Positions 1 through 10,768 of a stretch of 64,000 nucleotides of DNA are shown piece by piece (the stretch's first letter is position 1; the number at the start of each line of letters is the position of its first letter). A model generated the notes under the pieces. It was not told the origin of the DNA. It did not search any database and saw only the letters and a list, made by a program, of their open reading frames with translations. This stretch comes from Protopterus annectens (lineage: Eukaryota; Chordata; Ceratodontiformes; Protopteridae), in the NCBI RefSeq assembly GCF_019279795.1, contig NC_056749.1:580128006-580192005 (forward strand), in the 5' to 3' direction. A program made the position numbers and the translations under genes.

Positions 1-181
1 GCTTCAAGTCAATATGTCAAATAATGTATAAGGAGAACCACTTTCAAATGTAGCCCGTAAGTGCAAAAAGGCTGTACGACAGCAAATAATTATTTAGAAA
101 ACATAGCTCAAAGTTTTGAAACCTGACTATAGTGATAATCAACAATCTAATTTTGATAATTTAGAATTAAAATGAGATTCA

Positions 182-345
182 AGTCTAGCCAGTTCTAGTG
201 GTGCAGATGGATAAAGACCCAACTAAGGTTCAAGGGACTCAAATTCAATTAACTTTTCTCATGCTTGACGGAGCTGGTAGGAGGATGCTTAACTATCCTA
301 TGAGTGGAGGGCAGATCTAGTTATGGGCCATTCATAAGAATCGGG
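182..345 (+). repeat. tRNA-derived SINE-like fragment
   Basis: A tRNA-like promoter pair is visible: an A-box-like stretch (TGGTGCAGATGG, about 197-208) and a B-box-like GGTTCAAGGG about 20 bases on. A related stretch occurs at 15846-15960, sharing a tctagcca start, a GTGG..A core and ATAAAG, which suggests a dispersed repeat. Neither copy has a clear tail or target duplication. The family assignment is inference. Confidence 0.3.
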
Positions 346-964
346 CAAGTCTTCAACCTGGTAGCATGCTTGTTGTGTACCAAGCCAACGATGATGGTAG
401 CTTTCACTGAATAACTTCACAGAAGCTTGCACTTGAGTAGAGGAGTTATTTTGCCCTCATACTAATACAGGTTGCCCATCCCCCCTAACTAATATATATT
501 TTTTTAAAGTCCTCATTGCTGTAGTGTTAACAAGGATGCAAGCCACCTGGCTGCACCCCCACACACAGCTTTCACCCTACTAGATCTGAAGATGATGCCA
601 ATCACTGAGGAACAAATGTGCTCTGTCTGGAGAAGGCTCAGTTATTAGTATGCAAGGAGGCAAAAAGCAAGTACAAAAAATAAAAATAAAACAATGTGAA
701 CCAAGTGATGAAGGTGGCATGCTGAGAAAACAGCTTCCCCTTTTCATTTAAAACAAACCCTAATGTGATGTGTGTATAAATAGGTGCCACCTTCCAGCAT
801 TCATATTTAAACAAAACAAAAAGTTAAGATGATGATTTTGTCAAAGGCGAACTGTATCAAATGATAGATTACCTCAGCCATCAGAAAATATTTATACCAT
901 TTCATCATTCAGAGATCAAGGTCTTCACCAGAAAGAAGATAACTTTTCATTGCTAAAAAGGCAC
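346..964. other. gene-less stretch, nothing recognised
   Basis: No coding similarity, simple repeat or paired terminal repeat was seen. It is AT-rich unique-looking DNA running up to the L2 3' end that begins near 965. Confidence 0.4.
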
Positions 965-1415
965 TGAATTTTGGGTACATAAACAGATTTAATTGATTCC
1001 TTTATTACTTATTGATATTTGTTTACTGGGAAAGTCCAACTGGGCCAGAAAGAACGTATTTTCAGTGGAGGCCCAGGGAGCAAAGCTCCAATAATACAAA
1101 TTGTATATATAACATCCTGGAAACATACAAGTAGCACTGTAGTACAGAGAAAAATGCAGAGTGGACAAAGTTAGTAAAAAGCAGTTGCTCAATATGCACA
1201 ATTACATTACACACATAGGAAACTTATCAATGAATAAAATGATCGCTATTAGGAAAGATATGATGTAGGATGCAAGTTGAATGAGTTGAATGAACAGAGG
1301 ATAGGAGGAGGAAAACTGAAAAAAAAATTGAAAAGAAGAGAAAATTAAAAAGGAGAGAGAAATTAAGAGGGTCAGGTAAGTAGCAGATCCATAAAAATAT
1401 TCCAAAAAATTCTTG
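965..1415 (-). mobile_element. L2-type LINE 3' end, 5'-truncated
   Basis: Read on the minus strand this ends in the tail shared by four other places in the window: GGAGCTTTGCTCCCTGGGCC, then CCACTGAAAAT, a short spacer, GGACTTTCCCAGTAAACAAA and an ATAAATAA-type tail. The shared copies are near 18850, 35312, 41945 and 54125. Upstream on the minus strand is a pyrimidine-rich 3' UTR like the one at 41680-41940. Only the last ~450 bp of the element are present, with no coding part. The two short open frames here (989-1201 and 1202-1405) are non-coding by this reading. Confidence 0.7.
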
Positions 1416-2047
1416 TGTTGAATGGAATTACCATTCTAAATATAAGTAATGGCAAACAGGTATTTATTTTATAACAAAATACATAGACCAATGCACCATG
1501 AACCCTTTACCTGTCTTGACCCAGAAACTTGACAGTAACAATAAAGCTCAAGTAAACATTAAACAGTTGTTAAATGGTGCCTGTAACGATAATATGCTCA
1601 GACGTTTACAGTAAGGATATAAACAAGAGATGCAGATTGCTGGTAACCTGACAGTTCCAGATGATTTTTGTGAGCCTCAAAGTCTAAAGAGACTTGAAAA
1701 CATTTTAATTTAGACTGTTCTTCAAAAGGAAGGAGGCATTTGTGAGGTATCTTGTTTACTGCCTACTTTAAAGAAAGGGAGTAACTTAAGTCAATTTCAT
1801 AATGCTTGTGCCATATCCACAACTTAAAGTCTAAAGTGACGCTGCTAATTTCTTATTTTAGAACTGGAAAATCCTATGAGTTATTCCAGGAATCTGATAA
1901 CAAATCATGGAAACAATACTGCTGATGAAGTATGGGAATTCTACCACACATTGGACTGGCTCCTTTAAGCAACAGGTGGTACAGAAAGCACTTACATAAT
2001 GCTCAAACCTGTGAGCATTACTTAAAGGTGTCTATGTCAGATGATGA
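1416..2047. other. gene-less stretch, nothing recognised
   Basis: No recognisable coding, terminal repeats or simple repeats. A CTGATGAAG at 1921 lacks the GAAA partner and stems needed for a hammerhead. Confidence 0.4.
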
Positions 2048-2350
2048 AGTTTTCAGAAACTCAGAATTCATACAGTTGAGACTATATGTTCAAGTTTCCA
2101 TAAGTTTGAACATCAACCCCCCCCCCCACAAAAATGCACCTTTCTTTTACTTTTTTAAGGGGCAAGCCCCCCTGCACCCAGCACACCCTCTGCAAATTAT
2201 ATATAATATACAAACTCCAAGGTCACACTACAGTGAGGAAAAGGGTTAATTTCTTAATTCACACATGAGCAATCTCCATTTAAAAGCTTTGCGTTTTCAA
2301 AAACCTGATCATATGGTCTCGACCAAATGAATTTTGAGTTTCTGAAAACT
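2048..2350. mobile_element. MITE-like element with ~60-bp inverted ends
   Basis: The left end starts AGTTTTCAGAAACTCA and the right end closes with its exact reverse complement. Imperfect pairing continues for about 60 bases on each side (AATTCAT, a GAGAC..ATATG block, TCA.GTTT). There is no coding capacity. The centre has a C-run, AGCCCCCC and CACTACAGTGAGGAAAAGG; a similar core lies inside the inverted-repeat element at 30298-30557. I saw no clean target duplication, so the superfamily is unknown. Confidence 0.55.
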
Positions 2351-2816
2351 CAGTCAACTGATAGGGACCCACTTAAAGATATTGCACAACAGTGATGTGA
2401 TATGAGTGACAGGTGGGACAGGATACCCAAGGAACAGAAAACTTTACTGGAAAGTAGTGAAAGTTTGATATGCCATATAAATGCATACCATACTAGTCAG
2501 TAGTACCAGCTGGAAAACAGCTGTTATGATTTTACAATAATAATTTCTTATGGAAAATATTTTTTTAAAGTATTTCTGCAGTAAAATCACATTCTCTCAT
2601 TAAAAGAAAAGAAAAAAACATTATCTATCATCTATAAAATGTCTAACTCCAAAGCAACAGCCATGTGCAACACTGATCTGTTTATTGTTCATGCTTATGT
2701 TGAAAATTGATCTGAATAGGTTATAAATGTAGCTCTAAAGATTTCTTTATGGACTTTTTCTCTTCTGCTGAAAAGCATTAAGAAGCAGGGTTTTACTGCA
2801 AAATGTGTTCCATCAG
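2351..2816. other. gene-less stretch, nothing recognised
   Basis: AT-rich DNA between the MITE and the first 65-bp flanking repeat. No ORF, RNA gene or repeat structure recognised. Confidence 0.4.
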
Positions 2817-2881
2817 AAACTTACAGTTTTGTAAATTTAATTAGAAGTAACATCTGCGTGTCTGTATCAGCAGCTCATACG
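2817..2881 (+). repeat. 65-bp direct repeat, left flank of hammerhead element
   Basis: Sixty-five bases, from AAACTTACAG to CTCATACG, recur without a visible mismatch at 4806-4870. The two copies flank a 1.9-kb element exactly. This is compatible with an unusually long target-site duplication or with a terminal repeat of the element. Confidence 0.8.
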
Positions 2882-2884
2882 AGA

Positions 2885-3215
2885 CATTTTAAGATTTTTC
2901 ATCTTGGAGATTTTTTAGAATAGGCCAGATAGATATGACAAGACAATGCCAGTTTTTTGTAAGATTGGAGTAGATGGGTATATATTTATATATCCTTAAA
3001 ACAACATACAGATGAAGACGCATTTAGCGCAGCATTCTGTTAAAAGCAGTTGTCATTCTTCCAAATATTAGGAAGCAGTATACTCTGAATGTATGGGTAA
3101 TAGTAAGTTTTTGATTATTACTAAGCTTCCAGTTTCTTAAGGAGATAAACACAAGATGACATGTTCTCTTGTTATGATTATTTATATGGATTGATGTTCC
3201 ATTTTCAACAGTAAT
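2885..3215 (+). repeat. ~300-bp direct repeat, copy 1
   Basis: Matches 3556-3862 at moderate to high identity over most of its length. It includes a weaker version of the hairpin that is perfect in copy 2. It lies immediately inside the left 65-bp repeat. Confidence 0.7.
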
Positions 3216-3555
3216 GAAATATTGAAAAGATGGCTTTGTTTCACTATACAGTTGAGCTTTTTATGGTGACTGTGATTTTTATTTCATATGAAACATCATG
3301 AACAGCTAGCTAGTTATCGCTGTAGTATATATGTTATTTTAACTTGTAGGCTAGATTGAGGCGACTAAACAGTATCCAATTCGTGTTGAGATGACCAGAT
3401 ATATTTAAACATCACTGAAAAAGTGCAACATGGAGTAGCATGTGGAGTATCTGTTTAGTGTAACTAGTTAATAACTGACACAGCATTTAGAGATAATTAA
3501 AATAATATTTATCGATATGAAGATGTTATTTACAGAGCTAGGTCTATTTAGATTG

Positions 3556-3862
3556 TGACACTTCAAGATTTTATTTTGGGGATAACTCAGAATAGGTCAG
3601 ACAGACATGACAAGATAATGCCAGTTTTTGTTAGATTGGAGTAGATGGGTATATATTTATTTATCCTTAAAATAACACACAGATGCGACGCGTTTAGCGT
3701 CGCATCCTGTTAAAAGTAGTTGTCATTCCTCCAAATACTAGGGGGCAGCATACTTTGAATGTATGGGCAATAGCAAGTTTTGCTTTAACTAACTTCCAGT
3801 TTTTTGAGGAGATAAACACAAGAGGATGTATTTATCTATATGGATTGATGTTTCATCTTAAC
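3556..3862 (+). repeat. ~300-bp direct repeat, copy 2, with perfect hairpin
   Basis: Second copy of the internal repeat. At 3682-3706 it holds GATGCGACGC, loop GTTTA, then GCGTCGCATC, a perfect 10-bp stem. In copy 1 the same place (about 3010-3036) is only partly paired. Confidence 0.7.
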
Positions 3863-4671
3863 AGGATGAGCGATATTTCATATTAATATTGGTTAGTAGA
3901 CTATTTTATGAAATGTAAATATCTATATATAGATAGAAATTTTCAGTGATTTTAGATAGTGTAGTCGCTCACCAGCTGGTGGAAGTTATCGTATTTATTT
4001 ATTTACATATATATATCTTGGTTTCAATAAATGTTGTACCATCATAACATTTACTGTCTTTTAAAAAAGGTGAATGTGTATACATACATCTTAAGAGCTG
4101 AACAACACATGGGTTTATATATTTAGATAGAATGTATACATAGAGACCATTGTTTTATGATGGTTACTTGTGATGATGATGTTGTTTTGAACACCATTAG
4201 TGAATGTTTTATATACGATACATGTGATGAGGGGGTTTTTACGAAATGAGTTTTTAAAAAGGAGTCAACATGAATTAGATTTAGTCTTTCTTAAGATTAT
4301 AATACAGATTTTCTAAGCATTGTAAGTTGATTATAAGTTTATGCCAGTTTTGTACATAAATGTTTTAAATGATCAGCACAGATAGAATTTCAGAAATGTC
4401 TAGTTTTTTATATATATATTATCAGATGTTTTTATCATTAATATTAATATTATATATGAGGAACGGTTTTTAGTGACAACCTGAGTGTCTATGAAGTCTG
4501 AATCAGTTTGAATAGTTCTGAACACTCATATACTTACTTACTGCATTTCTATTAACAGTGATGAATTTTTTGACATCATGATTGATTAATTGATTAATTA
4601 ATTGATTACGTAATTATGTAATAGGATGTCCAATTTGGATGTGAGTATAAAAAAGTTGGGTTTTGATATAG

Positions 4672-4724
4672 TAATTTGTATCTGAAGAAGCGTGCTAGAG
4701 GCATGCGAAAGCGCTCATTCCTGC
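4672..4724 (+). ncRNA. hammerhead ribozyme motif (element at 2.9-4.8 kb)
   Basis: The core reads CTGAAGA (4682-4688), one A, stem II GCGTGC with GCATGC closing loop TAGAG, then GAAA (4707-4710), GCGC and TC, with predicted cleavage after 4716. Stem II is 6 bp with one G-T pair. Stem I (TTTGTAT with ATTCCTGC) is weak here. CUGANGA and GAAA are the hammerhead invariants. GAATAAAAG follows about 22 bases later. Confidence 0.65.
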
Positions 4725-4805
4725 TATTTTGTTCTGTTGAATAAAAGAAACGTTGGAAATATTCCGTGTTCTCGTGGTGTGTCCTACAAGGTTACTTTTT
4801 GAGTA

Positions 4806-4870
4806 AACTTACAGTTTTGTAAATTTAATTAGAAGTAACATCTGCGTGTCTGTATCAGCAGCTCATACGT
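4806..4870 (+). repeat. 65-bp direct repeat, right flank
   Basis: Partner of 2817-2881; see that entry. Confidence 0.8.
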
Positions 4871-5308
4871 GACATATTTTGTAGATCTGTAGTTTATGGA
4901 AAGAAATACACCATTGGAAACTCCTGGGTTCTGGCTGGTGTGATTCTCAAACAATCTGGAAATATATCGCTGATTGATAAGTATATTTCTTGGCATTTTA
5001 ACCTTTCAGAGTTCTGCATTGTCTTAATTTTGCCTGACTGAATTGTTTTATATATGTTCTGGCATTGTTTTCTGTTTCTCATCTGCCCTGAAACTGCCCC
5101 CCCCCCCAACACTCTATTCTTTTGGTGTTGTTTATAGTTGGTGGCTTTGCAGTTTCCCGTCCCTACTGTAAATTTGATCTGGGACACCCCTCCCAGTCTG
5201 GTGTTCACTCTACTTAATACAGACAGAACATTTGAGAAGGCCAACCCACTTAGGTTCTTAACCTCTGTTCCTCCTTCCTCTCTCCTTGCACTTTCCTAAA
5301 AAAAAAAA
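4871..5308. other. gene-less stretch before the CR1 5' region
   Basis: No coding similarity. The minus-strand open frame 4894-5244 has no recognisable domain and crosses a C-run, so I do not call it. Confidence 0.4.
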
Positions 5309-6660
5309 AATTGCACTTTATTTTGCTTTTGCTCTTCTTAAAAGTACTCAATTGTATTTATTCTGTTGCATTTGTCACTGCTTGGTAGTAGCCTGATTAA
5401 ATTGTAAGTGTTATTCTAAGCCTTTCGGTTTAAGCACTTGGGCTTCAGACTAGTAGTTTTACATTAAGAAGGTTTGTGGTCTGCACTGTTGTGGCAGGAC
5501 AGGTAGCTTATATCCTTCTAAATTGGTAATTGCTGATTGAAGGCTCAATGTCTGTTATTCTAAAAGTGTATTAGTTCTGGTTTAAGCACTTGGCTTCAGG
5601 CCAATTATTTTACATTAAGAAGGTTTGTGGTCTGCACTCTTGTGGGAGGAGAGGTTAGATTCTGCCCTTGTGAGCTGGCAATTTCTGGTTAAAGGATTAT
5701 TGTGGCTGCTTATTTGAACTGTTTCTTTATGAAATTGGTGCACCTTGTTTGCTGTAGAATAAACTAGATTCAGGCATGCTGAATCTAGCTTTGTTTGTAT
5801 AACTTGAGCACTAATCCAGGCCATCTTTTTTGGAGAAGGTTCCCCCCTGCACCCTAGTGGCAGGAGCGTGCAGTTAGAACTTGTCTGATTGAAGACTACT
5901 GGAACAGGGCTCAGTTTTGAGCTGTTTTACTGGTTAATTGGGTAATTTGTTTAAATCAGTTTGCTCGTTTTCTATTGTTATATAAAAAATTGCATTTTAT
6001 TCATCTGCTTTTACTGTATTTGTGTTTCTTTCTACTTTATTGCATTTATACTGCTGCTATATTACTGCTTGTTAGAAGCCTGATTAAATTGTAACTGTTA
6101 TTCTAAGCCTTTGGTTGAAGCACTTGGGCTTCAGACCAGTTGTTTTACATTAAGAAGGTTTGTGGTCTCACTGTTGTGGCAGGACAGGTAGCTTACATCC
6201 TTTTCTAAGTTGGGAGTTGCTGATTGAAGGCTTAGTGTCTATTATTCTAAGAGTGTAGTAGTTCTGGTTTAAGCACTTGGGCTTCGGGCCAGTTATTTTA
6301 CATTAAGAAGGTGTGGTATGCACTCTTGTGGGAGGAGAGGGAAAATTCTGCCCTTCTGAGCTGGGAGTTTCTGTTAAAAGCTTATTGTGCCTGCCTATTT
6401 GAACTGTTTCTTTTTGAAATTGGTACGCCTTGTTTGCTGTAGCTTAGACTAAATTCAGACCTGCTGAATCTATCTTTGTTTGCATAAATTGAGCACTAAT
6501 CCAGACCATCTTTTTTTGGAGAAGGTTCCCCTGCACCATAGTGGCAGCGGTGTGCAGTTAGAACTTGTCTGATTGAAGACTTCTGGAATGCGGCTCAGTT
6601 TTTAGCTTTTTATTGGTTAATTTGCTTAAATCAGTTTGCTCATTTGCTACTGTTATATGA
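5309..6660 (+). repeat. two ~680-bp tandem monomers in CR1 copy 1 5' region
   Basis: Unit 1 (about 5309-5985) and unit 2 (about 5986-6660) align along their length. The anchor GCCTGATTAAATTGTAA sits at 5391 and 6078, an offset of ~687 bp. A third unit begins near 6660 and soon diverges. Each unit contains a ~152-bp internal duplication: TTTAAGCACTTGGGCTTC with TTACATTAAGAAGG appears near 5428 and 5581, and again near 6115 and 6268. The position directly upstream of ORF1 suggests promoter monomers. No intact copy in the window can confirm this. Confidence 0.7.
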
Positions 6661-6961
6661 AAAAAAATACAATTTATGCATTGCCACTTAGCTATGGTTA
6701 AACTATTCCTGGCGCCATAAAGTCTGCTCTTCAAATTTTCCCTTAGAACTAGCGAGTTTTTTAGTTTTAGCACTCAAATCTGTTTTTGTGAGCTCAGCAC
6801 TTATCCACAGCTCATTGTAAGCACTAAATAAGCTACAAATTACTACAGCACTCAAATTTCCTCACTTGTCTAGAGGAAAACAGTTTTTAGTACTTAATAA
6901 ATAAGCACCTATCCAGGCATGTCTTAGGGTCAAGCTCCCAGTGTTTTCTCCTGTCTACCTG

Positions 6962-7876
6962 ATGAATCTGGGTATCTTGGGGCAATGCAGCAATTGCCTC
7001 ATGTACACAGACAATCTCTCCTCCTACCACCCAACACTACAATCTGTGAGAGATGCACTTATATAGCCAAACTGGAAGCAAAGCTCTCTTCACCCAAGAC
7101 TGGACTAGACAGTCAAGAGGAGAAGGTAAACAATTGCACCAGACCACACACATCACATATTCCCTCAGAACCTACAACACCAAAACACGCACACATAGCA
7201 ACACAAAACATATACCTACATTCGCAGAGGCTCTCAATAAAAATCTGCTCAAGTAACAGAGGCCTCCAAAGCAGAAACGCATGCAGCCTCCACTCCCAAC
7301 ACAACCCAAATGACACATAACCCACAAACTCAGTGTGCCACTCAACCACAGCCCATGAGGCATAACAACGTACCCAACACTCTAGTCATAGGTGACTCTA
7401 TAGTCAGGCACACTGATGTTCCACTCATCAGGCTAAACAAGGAGAAAGTTACTGTCAGCTGCCTGTTGGGTTCCAGGATCCGCCACATAATGCATGAACT
7501 CAGGTCACTCCACAACAAGTACAAATATGACTCTGTCATTGTCTATGTTGGTGTGAATGACCTGATATCTACCTCCCTGGACTACATGAAAAGAGACATG
7601 GAGGAGCTCTCCAATCCTGTAGCCCAGGCAGGTATGACCCTAGCCCTGAGTAGCATCCTGCCATAACCCAGAATTATATCACAGTACAAGGACAAAATGA
7701 TTGACTTCAACAATTGGCTAAGCTTCTGGTGTCATTCTAAGGGGATCCGGTATCTGTCTGCCTGGGATGACATGATCGACAGACCACGATTCTTTGCCAG
7801 AGATGGCCTGCACCTGTCGCCCCTGGGATTCCAGATACTGGCTAAGTCTCTTCCCACCCCTATAGTGCCTTTTTAG
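6962..7876 (+). pseudogene. CR1 copy 1 ORF1: zinc-finger-like and SGNH esterase protein
   Basis: CR1 ORF1 proteins are RNA-binding partners of ORF2, and many carry an esterase of the SGNH hydrolase fold. Here the frame near 6962 gives CSNC and, after a frameshift, ICERCTYIAKLEAKL follows, so two CxxC pairs precede a short coiled-coil-like helix. After a low-complexity linker the esterase runs in frame 2 from about 7380. It shows VIGDSIVR (nucleophile Ser), VGVND (Gly and Asn blocks) and RDGLHLSPLGF (catalytic Asp and His), ending at TAG 7874-7876. Defects are at least two frameshifts in the first third and one in-frame TAA at 7664 where copy 2 has a codon. All four SGNH blocks survive. The start at 6962 is the first plausible ATG and is uncertain. 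Confidence 0.7.
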
Positions 7877-7960
7877 GCAAGGTTCAAATGACAAATTCAC
7901 CACCATAACAGGTACAAGAAAGCAAAATCTGAGGGTAATGCTACAAGTTTAAACCTCAAA

Positions 7961-10678
7961 ATGCATTCACTCAAGGCACTTCTTAAAATGGAGAACATCG
8001 ACACCTGTGCAGTGACAGAGACCTGGTTCAAAGCTCCAGAGAGCAACCCTGCATTACCAGGCTATAATTCATACCACACCTTTTGGCCACCTAACCTGGA
8101 CCAAAACACTAAAGATGGAGGCGTGTACATATTCATTAAGGATATCCACACCTCCAGGCTAGTTGCTCAGCATTATGCATCCAAGATTATCCAAGTGCAA
8201 CTAACTCTGGGCAAGACCGCAATCCAAATTGTAACTTGCTACAGATTCCCCACCATGCCCCAGGATTCCCACTCCTCATTTCTTGATACACTGGAAAATA
8301 TTAGGGTACAACCCAATACCCTAATAATGGGTGATTTCAATTACCCCACCATTAACTGGTAAACCTACTCATGTACCAATTCTTTTGCTCAACGTTTTCT
8401 GGAATTCATAAATTCCAACGCCTTGGATCAGCTTATCCACACCCCCACCAGGGTCAGCAATATCCTAGACCTGGTCATTACCAACATGGGCGACCGGTGT
8501 TCCACACCAGGTATCAAATCCTCGTTGGTCAGATCCGACCACAAGCTAATTATCCTAGACATGCACATTCCGCCCCCGCCCCCATTAGGGAAACCACTGT
8601 AAAAAATTTCTCCAAAGCCAAATTCATACTTCTTAAGACAGAAGTGGCAAACTTCACAAAATCCATGCAGATGAACAATAGAGGTACGACTGCTGAATCC
8701 TACACAAATGCACCTTATAAGCACTTACACGAGTGCATGGATCGTGCTATCTCTAACAGAACCAAGATGCTATCCTCCAAAAAAAGGAAGCCAATTTGGT
8801 CGTCAGCTGCCATAAACAAACTCTACAACAGAAGAAAAAAACTGTTGCAAAAAAGAGTAAAATCCCATGACTGGAAGAACTCCCTGGTCAGCTTCAGTAA
8901 GAAGCTGAGATCCCTCATAAAATCCTCCTAAGCTAGTTATGAAAACAAAATCACCACTGATTCTAAAGACAATCACAAAGCATTCTATAGCTATGTCAAG
9001 AATCTCAATGGCAACACTCAGATCTACTCTGAGTTAAAGCACAATGGCACTAAATATACAGAACCAACTGATATTGCCAACATCCTGGCATATAGGTTCA
9101 GTGCTAACTTTACCCCCCCACCCCCTAAAGGGCCCATCTCTATACCGGAAGAATGCAAAGTTCCTGTAATCACGGCTGCACAGGTAAAAACCACACTCTC
9201 CAAAACCAAGAACACAGCATCCATGGGACCTGACAACATCCCCGTCTGTGTTCTACATGAACTAAAGAATGAACTGGCACCTCACCATGTTCAGTCATAG
9301 CCTCACCTCAGGCTTTGTGCACCCTGAATGGTGCACAGCAATGGTTATCCCACTCCACAAAGGGGGAGCCACCACATACCCCAGGAACTACTGCCCCATT
9401 ACCCTAACAAGCCTGGTCTGCAAGGCCATGGAATGTATCATCATGGAACTTATAAACAAAGACAATGGTAATCTCCAAACTCTGGACCCCACCCAGTTCG
9501 GGTTTGTAAAAGGCAAATCATGTCTCCTAAACCTGATTGACTTCTTTGACGCAGTCACCAAAGCCATAGACAAGGCTAAGGTGGTTCACACAGCCTATCT
9601 AGATCTAACCAAGGCTTTTGACAACATCCCCCACTCTGTAATTACAGATAAACTCATTAAACTAGGTATAAATCCCTATGTCACAAGATGGGTTGCCACC
9701 TGACTCACTGACAGAACCCACACTGCGAAAGTAGCAGACTCCAAATCTGACTTCAGACCAGTGACAAGTGGAATACCACAGGGTTCAGTCCTGGGTCCTC
9801 TCCTGTTTGGTATCTACTTTTCTGAAGTACAGGCTAACACAGAAGGTCTTTGGCTAACAAAGTTCACAGATGACTGCAAACTAGAAGCCATAATTGAAAC
9901 TCCTAACGATGTGGACATCCTACAAAAGGGCCTCACTGAGACAGATGCCTGGTGTCAAAGCTATGGCTTCATACTCAATGCCAAAATGTGCATTGTCATC
10001 CCCTTTGGTAAAAACTCTGTACCCATGAGCTACCACATAGATGGTAGTCTACTTAACACAGAAAGTGTGATAAGAGACCTTGGGACACAGGTGGACAGTA
10101 GTCAGGAAATCCTTCTATGTGACACACCTCATCACAAAAGGTTTCTCATGCAGGAAAAAAGAGGTCATTGTTCCCCTGTACTCGTCACTCATTAGACCCA
10201 TTATAGAGTACAATGCCCCTTTTGGTATGTACCTCACAAGACATCTACTACAACTGGAAAGGCCACAGAAATACCTCACAAAGAAGATTACTGGCCTCAA
10301 ACAGATGCCCTACGTAGACCGTCTCAAAAAACTCCAGCTTTACTCCGTTGCATATTGCCTACTCAGAGGTGATCTCTGCCTAACATACAAAGCTATGTCA
10401 AACCCAGAGCTGTTGGACACAATCCACTTAAAGAAATCCTAATCCCTGCTACACGCTCTAGGGACCTAAACCTTGTCGCCACAATAAAGAAAACATGCTG
10501 GAGGGATAGATTCCTCTCCCAGAGACTTCCCATACTCTAGAACAAACTACCTATCTTTAGCAAACAAAGCTCCTCATTAGTACTCTTCAAGAAAAATCTT
10601 AATGATTGGATGGGAAACAGGAAATTCACCCCGGGGATCACCTCTGTGGCTCTGCTCGACAGGGGCACAGGAAAATAA
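7961..10678 (+). pseudogene. CR1 copy 1 ORF2: endonuclease and reverse transcriptase
   Basis: ORF2 nicks target DNA and reverse-transcribes the element RNA at the nick. The endonuclease starts near 7961 with ENIDTCAVTETWF and MGDFNYP and continues past a stop at 8360 to ILDLVITN and SDHK. A frameshift falls in the C-rich run at 8572-8588. The reverse transcriptase has VIPLHKGG, DPTQFGFVKGKSC, AYLDLTKAFDNIPH (motif A), SGIPQGSVLGPLLF (motif B) and FTDD (motif C, where copy 2 has FADD). Lesions against copy 2 are stops at 8360, 8931 and 9703, a deletion near 9265, and a ~27-base deletion near 10097. The C-terminus ends LDRGTGK at 10678. Many independent lesions make this an old copy. Confidence 0.85.
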
Positions 10679-10768
10679 TTTTCTTGGGTGGTGAAAGCCA
10701 GGGTACCTTTTTGGCTAGGCTTGTATAGGCCCTAGGGCCTGATAGCCTAGTACCTACCTATGAAAGGA

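Larger units (their letters stand above)
2882..4805 (+). mobile_element. non-coding hammerhead-bearing retroelement (PLE-related)
   Basis: A 1.9-kb segment bounded by the 65-bp repeats. It contains two direct copies of a ~300-bp block (about 2885-3215 and 3556-3862, offset ~671 bp) that share GGAGTAGATGGGTATATATT and GGAGATAAACACAAGA. Near the right end are a hammerhead core (4672-4724) and then GAATAAAAG, the same order as in the coding PLEs of this window. No reverse transcriptase or GIY-YIG reading frame is visible, so it is probably a non-autonomous or internally deleted PLE relative. Orientation follows the ribozyme. Confidence 0.55.
5309..10768 (+). mobile_element. CR1-type LINE, nearly full length, broken (copy 1)
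   Basis: Order of parts: tandem 5' monomers (5309-6660), a further non-coding leader, ORF1 with zinc-finger-like cysteines and SGNH esterase, ORF2 with apurinic endonuclease and reverse transcriptase, then a short 3' UTR ending at ACCTACCTATGAAA. Copy 2 (37995-41050) ends in repeated TATGAACC, so the family has an 8-bp 3' tail as CR1 elements do. The CR1 clade rests on that tail and on the SGNH ORF1; the related L2 clade is the alternative. Several stops, frameshifts and small deletions make it inactive. Confidence 0.8.

Noticed and set aside
1921..1960. CTGATGAAG as a hammerhead core
   Set aside because: No GAAA at the right distance and no stem I or II pairing.
4894..5244. Minus-strand 116-residue frame
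   Set aside because: No domain, crosses a C-run, and lies just upstream of the CR1 5' region.
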